From positions 1 to 7,439 of the forward strand of contig CAZUVM010000249.1 in assembly GCA_964623885.1 (NCBI GenBank): a stretch of 7,439 nt of DNA, given 5' to 3'. The notes beneath the pieces were generated by a model. It was not told the origin of the DNA. It worked only from the letters and a program-made list of their open reading frames with translations, and searched no databases. The position numbers were made by a program, and so were the translations under genes. This DNA is from CAZUVM01 sp964623885 (GTDB taxonomy: Bacteria; Verrucomicrobiota; Verrucomicrobiia; Limisphaerales; UBA8199). The stretch's first letter is position 1; every line of letters starts with the position of its first letter. Positions 1-4,841 of this stretch are shown here, one piece after another.

Positions 1-135
1 GAGGCCCCCGTGACAAAACAATTCATAGTGAACCCCGCGCAACCTACAAAGATGCTGATGACTGAGCGAGCCGGAAACGTTAGTTTAGAAAAACTAAAAA
101 CCTCCCGGAAGAACTTGACGGCCTTGACTTGGTGA
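1..135 (+). CDS. Possible C-terminal fragment of an upstream gene (partial)
   Basis: The frame beginning at base 1 has no stop until TGA at 133-135, giving 44 residues that end in KNLTALTW. Roughly 60 percent of its codons end in G or C, which does not exclude coding. No family is recognisable. A competing frame starting at base 3 is also open, but only to 65, so an open frame of this length could arise by chance. If real, it is the tail of a rightward gene ending 28 bases before the TPR gene and could share a transcript with it. Confidence is low because the upstream sequence is missing. Confidence 0.25.
   Translation, partial: EAPVTKQFIVNPAQPTKMLMTERAGNVSLEKLKTSRKNLTALTW
80..97. repeat. 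Perfect 7-bp inverted repeat (AT-rich hairpin)
   Basis: TTAGTTT (80-86) and AAACTAA (91-97) are perfect reverse complements around the 4-base spacer AGAA. The arm is AT-rich and followed by three more A residues, so the RNA hairpin would be weak. A DNA operator upstream of the TPR gene is as likely as an RNA structure. Read on the minus strand, the stem is followed by ACG rather than a T run, so it is not a convincing terminator in either direction. It lies inside the possible partial reading frame 1-135. Confidence 0.35.
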
Positions 136-163
136 GGGCGCTTCGAAAGAATGCACCCGTTGT

Positions 164-583
164 ATGCCGCGTAAAAGCAGTGCCCGGACTAAGAAGCTTT
201 CCCGCAAGGAAGTGCGGGATCTGGAAGTTAAGATCACCTTCTTAGAGGGATTGGTGGATCGGGACCCGCAATACGTCGAGGCTTTGCAACTGCTGGGCGA
301 CCATTATACCCAGCGTGGACGGTTCGACCACAGCCTTAAGGTAGATAAGCAGCTTTCCCGGCTCGAACCGCGCAACCCATTGGTGTTTTACAACTTGGCT
401 TGCAGCCACTCGCTGAATGGCGAGGTCGACCGCGCCGCTGCCGCGCTTGAGCGCGCGCTAGCCCTGGGCTACCGCGATTTCAAATGGCTTGCCAAAGACC
501 CTGATCTTCGCCGACTCCGCCAGCACCCGCTCTATCGCAGTATCGAGGACAAAATCCGGAAAATGAAGGTCCGGATTAGCTGA
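164..583 (+). CDS. Small TPR-repeat protein
   Basis: This 139-residue protein probably acts as a protein-protein interaction adaptor; no partner or pathway can be named. The first 20 residues are strongly basic and polar (MPRKSSARTKKLSRKE). Two consecutive 34-residue tetratricopeptide units follow at about 37-70 and 71-104, with the expected pattern of small and aromatic residues (LG-Y-G-F-P, then Y-LA-G-A-A). The stretch DPDLRRLRQHPLYRSIED (112-129) resembles the motif that often closes short bacterial TPR proteins (TPR end-of-group). There is no signal peptide or membrane segment, so it should be cytoplasmic. ATG 164 is the only usable upstream start: the frame is closed by TGA at 125-127 and no ATG, GTG or TTG lies between. 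No Shine-Dalgarno sequence is visible. An out-of-frame 7-codon ORF (ATG 151 to TAA 174) overlaps the start. mtnA follows after 63 bases in the same direction. Confidence 0.85.
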   Translation: MPRKSSARTKKLSRKEVRDLEVKITFLEGLVDRDPQYVEALQLLGDHYTQRGRFDHSLKVDKQLSRLEPRNPLVFYNLACSHSLNGEVDRAAAALERALALGYRDFKWLAKDPDLRRLRQHPLYRSIEDKIRKMKVRIS

Positions 584-646
584 GAGCGAAGACGGGAGGG
601 CCGCAGGGCAGGACGTTGGCGCAGCGATAGAGCAGTTTTCTCCACT

Positions 647-1804
647 ATGCTCGTGTCTATTAAAGGTCACCCTGTTCACCACCGCACCGTTTCCTTCGAT
701 GCTGAGTCGAACACCGTTCGCCTGATCGAGCAACGACTGCTGCCACATCAATTCACAATCGTCGCGACCTCCGATTTTCGGCAAACAGCTAGCGCCATCA
801 AGGACATGGTTGTGCGCGGCGCCGGTGCTATAGGTGCCACCGCGGCTTATGGTCTCGCCCAGGGCGCGCGCGCTTTCCGCGGCAAAAATCTCCCCAGCTT
901 CCGCAGACACGTTGACTTGGTTTACCAAACGTTGAAAGCAGCACGCCCAACTGCAGTGGATCCGGTCAATGCGATGAATCAGGTTCGTGCCGCCATGCAC
1001 TCAGGCGAAACCGTAGTCGAACAGCAAGCGCTGGCCCTGGCTGCCGCCGAGGAATTCGCCAACGAGGATGTTCGCCACTGCGAAGCCATCGGTCGCCATG
1101 GCGCCGCTTTGATTAGAAACGGAATGAATGTCCTTACGCACTGCAACGCCGGCTGGCTTGCTTTCGTTGATGTCGGCAGCGCCACAGCTCCGATGTACGC
1201 GGCTCAGGCTCAAGGCAAGCAATTCCACGTTTATTGCGACGAAACCAGGCCGCGCTCCCAGGGCGCGACGCTCACGGCGTGGGAACTCGCGCAGCAGAAA
1301 ATTCCACATCACATCATTGCCGATAATGCCGCCGGCCATTTGATGCAGCGGGGCCAGGTCGATCTGGTCATTGTTGGCAGCGACCGAACACTTGGCCGCA
1401 CCGGCGAAGTCGCGAATAAAATCGGCACCTATACCAAGGCGGTGCTTGCGCATCGTCACGGCGTGCCTTTCTACGTCGCTATCCCACTATCCACTATCGA
1501 TTGGAACCTTAAGGCCGGTTTCGATATTCCCATTGAAGAGCGTTCTGAAACGGAAGTGCTCGGCGCGTGGGGTTCGCCACGGAATGCTATTTCGCCTCGC
1601 GCGTCGAAGCGCCGCAGCCGTGAGCCAAAAGTCGCCGACGCTCTTGAATATATTCAGGTGGCCAACCCAAGTAGCCCAGGCTTCAATCCGGGATTCGACG
1701 TCACTCCCGCCGAACTTATTACCGGCATTATTACGCCGCTCGGCATTTTTAAGCCACGCGACCTCTGGCGTCGGCGGCGTGAGCTCGGCGGGCCGAAAAG
1801 CTAA
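647..1804 (+). CDS. mtnA: S-methyl-5-thioribose-1-phosphate isomerase family protein (MtnA)
   Basis: Members of this family (eIF2B-alpha/MtnA fold) isomerise 5-methylthioribose 1-phosphate to methylthioribulose 1-phosphate in methylthioadenosine salvage; it should be a soluble cytoplasmic enzyme. Visible motifs are VVRGAGAIG (55-63), THCNAG with the catalytic Cys166, DETRPRSQGA (198-207), IADNAAGHLM (224-233), VGSDRT with the catalytic Asp246, VANKIGTY (255-262) and STIDW (282-286). The end, FDVTPAELITGIITPLGIF, is typical of the family, and 385 residues is slightly long. From memory, the VGSDRT and HCNAGWLA wording fits the branch that includes alphaproteobacterial MtnA more than the Bacillus branch. 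An Arg/Ser-rich stretch at about 308-333 looks like an insertion before the C-terminal motif. ATG 647 is the first start after an in-frame TGA at 581-583; no Shine-Dalgarno is evident. No other salvage gene (mtnP, mtnB, mtnK) is present. A 5-deoxyribose 1-phosphate isomerase role is an alternative. Confidence 0.88.
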   Translation: MLVSIKGHPVHHRTVSFDAESNTVRLIEQRLLPHQFTIVATSDFRQTASAIKDMVVRGAGAIGATAAYGLAQGARAFRGKNLPSFRRHVDLVYQTLKAARPTAVDPVNAMNQVRAAMHSGETVVEQQALALAAAEEFANEDVRHCEAIGRHGAALIRNGMNVLTHCNAGWLAFVDVGSATAPMYAAQAQGKQFHVYCDETRPRSQGATLTAWELAQQKIPHHIIADNAAGHLMQRGQVDLVIVGSDRTLGRTGEVANKIGTYTKAVLAHRHGVPFYVAIPLSTIDWNLKAGFDIPIEERSETEVLGAWGSPRNAISPRASKRRSREPKVADALEYIQVANPSSPGFNPGFDVTPAELITGIITPLGIFKPRDLWRRRRELGGPKS

Positions 1805-1805
1805 T

Positions 1806-3479
1806 TTAAATGTCCGATTTCCGCTTCAACTCCCGATAGGAGCGCGTGCCTTTGCTGAGCTCCGCCGGAAGCGGGGATTCTTCCTCCAAATCCAGACACC
1901 TCAGCACCCCGACGCTCACCTCGCGATAGCGATACCCGCTCTCCGGGCAACGCAGCACTCCGTCCTCGCCCGATGGTTGGAGCTTGTGCCCATGCCGACT
2001 CATCCAGCCCGTCAGCCGGGCCGGATTACCCCGCACAAGGCCGTAATCGGGCACATCTTTGGTAACCACAGCGCCGGCGGCCACGAACGCATACCGCCCA
2101 ATCGTCACGCCGCAAACAATCGTCGCGTTCGCGCCAATAGTACACCCGCGCTTCAGCACCGTAGCTTCGTATAAAGAATGACGATTCACCTGTGAGCGCG
2201 GATTGCTCACATTCGTCAGAACACACGAGGGCCCCAAAAACACATCATCTTCAATTTGTACTCCGGTATAGATCGAAACATTGTTTTGGATCTTCACGTT
2301 GTTGCCAATCCTTGTCCCCCCATCGACGTTGACGTTTTGGCCAATAACACAACGCTCACCAAGGTGAGCGCCTTTCATCACATGGCTGAAGTGCCATATT
2401 TTAGTTCCTTTGCCGATAATCGCTCCCGCGTCCACCACCGCTGTGGGATGCACAAAATGCTCCGCCGCCGCGCTGCGCGGCATTGCTGTGGGGTTGACCG
2501 CCTCGCCGTCTCCATCAAGACTGCGCTGCGCAGCTTCCAGCACCGTCAAAACGCGCAGTCCTTCCCGTCCATCCGTGCGCGGCGGCCGACGATCGCCACA
2601 ACAACTGAGGAAATGCCGGCATTCTTCCTGCAACGGCTCCGCTTCCGGCAATTCTATTGCTTGCCCCTCCACTTTGTTCGGCGTAGGCACCTGCCCACTG
2701 GTCCAGGTGAGATATTGCGGATACATCACCAGCTTCTCTTTCCAGGGTTTCGTATCATCGAACACGGCGATGCCCGCCGAACCCACTACAGTAAGCTTTT
2801 GCTCTTTAAAAGGGTTGAGCCAACTCACAAACACATGTGCTCGTATGCCGCCCGCAAATCGGAGCGAGGTCAGCGTGGTATCCGCCACTCCCCGGTTTAA
2901 GTATTCGCCGCCGCTGCACCGGACCTGTTCGGGCAACTGCCCGCCGGCCAGCGACAGGATGACCGACATGTCGTGCGGGGCAAAACTCCACAAAGCATTT
3001 TCTTCACGGCGGATCTTTCCCAGGTTTAAACGATTCGAAATGATATAATGCAGCTTCCCAAGGTCGCCGCGCGCGAGACGGGCGTGTAACTCCTGGATGC
3101 AGGGATGATATTGCAGCATATGGCCTACCATCAGCACCCCGCCGTTCGCATCCGCCAACCGCACCAGTTCCTCCGCCTCCTGGACTCGGAGACAAAGCGG
3201 TTTCTCGACATAAACATCCCGGCGCGCTTCCAAAGCGGCTTTAGCCAGCGGATAATGAAGGACCGCCGGCGCGGCAATGGCAACCGCGGTGATTTCCGGA
3301 TTGGACAAAGCGGCCTCGAATGATTCGGCCACTGGTACCGCCGGCGCAGCGGCGCGGGCGATCTTTCGGCTTGCTTCCGCCGGATCGCACACCAATCCGA
3401 GCGCGCCTAATGAATCGAAATTGCGGACCAGATTTTTTCCCCAGTAACCGCTCCCAAGCACAGCGATTCGTGGATTCAT
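1806..3479 (-). CDS. Fused Gfo/Idh/MocA sugar-nucleotide 3-dehydrogenase and hexapeptide N-acetyltransferase (WbpB-like/WbpD-like)
   Basis: This 557-residue protein joins two enzymes of diacetamido-sugar nucleotide synthesis. Residues 1-120 form an NAD(P)-binding Rossmann domain (GSGYWGKN at 9-16, EKP at 92-94, GHMLQYHP at 119-126), and about 130-325 form the Gfo/Idh/MocA substrate domain. Lys93 and His169 are the likely catalytic pair. After a linker (about 322-341), residues 343-485 are a left-handed beta-helix with hexapeptide repeats (HPTAVVDAGAIIGKGTKIWH, then IQNNVSIYTGV), as in WbpD/WlbB acetyl-CoA N-acetyltransferases. Residues 490-557 form an extra tail. The predicted roles are oxidation of C3 of UDP-GlcNAc or UDP-GlcNAcA and acetylation of the 3-amine after the neighbouring aminotransferase acts. 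The protein is soluble, with no signal peptide. ATG lies 3 bases after the aminotransferase stop, so translation is probably coupled. UDP-GlcNAc (GnnA-type) versus UDP-GlcNAcA (WbpB-type) cannot be decided here. Confidence 0.88.
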   Translation of the reverse strand: MNPRIAVLGSGYWGKNLVRNFDSLGALGLVCDPAEASRKIARAAAPAVPVAESFEAALSNPEITAVAIAAPAVLHYPLAKAALEARRDVYVEKPLCLRVQEAEELVRLADANGGVLMVGHMLQYHPCIQELHARLARGDLGKLHYIISNRLNLGKIRREENALWSFAPHDMSVILSLAGGQLPEQVRCSGGEYLNRGVADTTLTSLRFAGGIRAHVFVSWLNPFKEQKLTVVGSAGIAVFDDTKPWKEKLVMYPQYLTWTSGQVPTPNKVEGQAIELPEAEPLQEECRHFLSCCGDRRPPRTDGREGLRVLTVLEAAQRSLDGDGEAVNPTAMPRSAAAEHFVHPTAVVDAGAIIGKGTKIWHFSHVMKGAHLGERCVIGQNVNVDGGTRIGNNVKIQNNVSIYTGVQIEDDVFLGPSCVLTNVSNPRSQVNRHSLYEATVLKRGCTIGANATIVCGVTIGRYAFVAAGAVVTKDVPDYGLVRGNPARLTGWMSRHGHKLQPSGEDGVLRCPESGYRYREVSVGVLRCLDLEEESPLPAELSKGTRSYRELKRKSDI

Positions 3480-3482
3480 AAG

Positions 3483-4634
3483 CTATGCGGAAACAGGCGC
3501 CCGGAGCGCGGACATGGCGGGAGGTGCGCTGAGTGCCGAGTTTGCCTTGAGAGCTTCAATCACTGCGCCGATGACCCGGTCTTGATCTGCCTGGCTGAGG
3601 AACGGATGCATCGGAAGGCTGAGAACTTCGCGCGAAGCCTTTTCAGATTCTGGAAAACTTCCCTGTTGGTAGCCCAGACCAGCGAACACCGGCTGCTCAT
3701 GCAGACATTTGGGGTAATAAACCGCCGTGGGCACCCCTGCCGCTTTCAATTTCTCGGCCACGCGATCGCGGTCCGGCACACGAATGGTGTATTGCGCGTA
3801 GACGTGGGTATTCCCTGGCGCAACGTCAGGCACAACACAGTGGCTGGTCAACCCGGCGGAATACCGTGCGCCTATGCGCGCACGCTCTTTCACTTCAGCC
3901 TCAAAATGCGGCAGCTTGGCCAGCAGGACCGCCGCCTGAAGGGTGTCGAACCGGCCATTGGTTCCCAACATAGGATGGTGATGACGTTTCAGGCCGCCGT
4001 GGCTGCGAATCGCCCGCATTCGTTCAGCCAGCGTGTCGTCATTCGTAAATAAAGCGCCTCCGTCTCCATAGCACCCCAGCGGCTTGGCCGGAAAGAAACT
4101 GGTGCTGCCGATGGTTCCTTGGCTTCCGCTCCGGCGACCGCCTTGAGTGGCCCCAAAGCTCTGGGCCGCATCCTGAATCACTGGCAAACGGTGTTTCGCT
4201 GCGAGGGAATTCAGCCGTCCATAATCAGGCATTTGGCCAAACAGATCTACCGGGAGGAGCGCTTTGGTCCGAGGAGTAATCGCGCGTTCGACCAACTCGA
4301 TATTCAGGTTGTACGTCGCGGGTTCAATATCGATGAAAACCGGCCGTGCTCCTACCAGCCCGATGACTTCGGCTGTGCTGATCCAGGTAAAAGGCACCGT
4401 AATTACTTCGTCGCCGGGACCAATCTCCAGAGCCCGTAAGGCGATTTCCAGGCTCGCCGTGCCGCTCGAAACCGTAATGCAATGTTTGACTCCGACGTAA
4501 CCGGCCAGATTTTGCTCAAGCTCCTGGATCTCGGGGCCCATGATAAACTGCCCGTGCTCGAGCACTCTGCGCATACGTTCGTCGATCTCAGGCTGGTACT
4601 GCCGATACTGCTCTTTTAGATCGATGAACTCCAT
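3483..4634 (-). CDS. wbpE: DegT/DnrJ/EryC1/StrS-family PLP aminotransferase, WbpE-like
   Basis: This 383-residue, fold-type I PLP enzyme probably transfers an amino group, usually from glutamate, to the 3-keto group of a UDP-GlcNAc(A) derivative. Motifs in order: the N-terminal FIDLKEQY; SSGTAS (56-61), which holds the cofactor phosphate; VPFTWISTAEV (80-90); QDAAQS with Asp155 facing the pyridine nitrogen; and FFPAKPLGCYGDGGA, with Lys184 as the Schiff-base lysine. The sequence SHGGLKRHHHPMLGTNGRFDTLQAAVL (211-237) and the ending LSLPMHPFLS are also typical. The family is usually about 360-380 residues; the last 18 (from about 366) are an Ala/Pro/Ser-rich tail of no evident function. It is the first gene of a two-gene operon whose second gene encodes the matching dehydrogenase and acetyltransferase. 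That context is what favours WbpE over other DegT-family sugar aminotransferases such as ArnB or PglE. Only a poor GAAAG element precedes ATG 4634. Confidence 0.88.
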   Translation of the reverse strand: MEFIDLKEQYRQYQPEIDERMRRVLEHGQFIMGPEIQELEQNLAGYVGVKHCITVSSGTASLEIALRALEIGPGDEVITVPFTWISTAEVIGLVGARPVFIDIEPATYNLNIELVERAITPRTKALLPVDLFGQMPDYGRLNSLAAKHRLPVIQDAAQSFGATQGGRRSGSQGTIGSTSFFPAKPLGCYGDGGALFTNDDTLAERMRAIRSHGGLKRHHHPMLGTNGRFDTLQAAVLLAKLPHFEAEVKERARIGARYSAGLTSHCVVPDVAPGNTHVYAQYTIRVPDRDRVAEKLKAAGVPTAVYYPKCLHEQPVFAGLGYQQGSFPESEKASREVLSLPMHPFLSQADQDRVIGAVIEALKANSALSAPPAMSALRAPVSA

Positions 4635-4727
4635 ACGCTTTCGTTTTGCGGCCTACTTTGCGTTCAGTTTTGTGAGGAATTACGCATTTGCCATCAGTTC
4701 GGCATAAGATGTTGTTCTGCCGCATGG

Positions 4728-4756
4728 TGGAAAACAAGCCAGAAGAAAAGTATGAT
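4728..4756 (+). promoter_or_regulatory. Candidate sigma70-type promoter for the membrane phosphotransferase/hydrolase gene
   Basis: TGGAAA (4728-4733) matches four of six bases of a -35 box, and TATGAT (4751-4756) five of six of a -10 box, with a 17-base spacer. Transcription would start near 4763 and leave a leader of about 80 bases that includes the hairpin at 4815-4834. This is the best match I found in the 207-base divergent region between 4635 and 4841. No equally good promoter was found for the leftward aminotransferase operon. Assignment is by consensus only. Confidence 0.35.
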
Positions 4757-4814
4757 GCCTCGAACAGCTGAGCGGTGCTCTCGTATTTTTGCGGTGATGG
4801 ACCCCATTGCGGTT

Positions 4815-4834
4815 TCGTGGCGGTGACGCCACGA
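4815..4834 (+). promoter_or_regulatory. Perfect 8-bp stem with GTGA (GNRA) loop just upstream of a start codon
   Basis: TCGTGGCG (4815-4822) pairs perfectly with CGCCACGA (4827-4834) around the loop GTGA, a GNRA tetraloop in RNA. The structure ends 7 bases before ATG 4842, so in the mRNA it would occupy the place where ribosomes bind; no Shine-Dalgarno sequence is visible there. It could limit or regulate translation of the downstream gene. As DNA, the same palindrome could be an operator shared by the divergent genes. No T run follows, so it is not an intrinsic terminator. Confidence 0.5.
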
Positions 4835-4841
4835 TCTTCGC

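Noticed and set aside
458..1000. A 180-codon leftward frame opposite the TPR and mtnA genes
   Set aside because: It lies antisense to two genes with clear family motifs and shows no recognisable domain, so it is a GC-driven shadow frame.
1371..2174. A 267-codon rightward frame crossing the mtnA and fused-enzyme ends
   Set aside because: It overlaps both real genes in a different frame and its low-complexity, Arg/Ser/Ala-rich translation has no family motif.
4815..4834. The strong hairpin considered as an intrinsic terminator
   Set aside because: It is not followed by a T run on either strand, and it sits directly before a start codon rather than after a gene.
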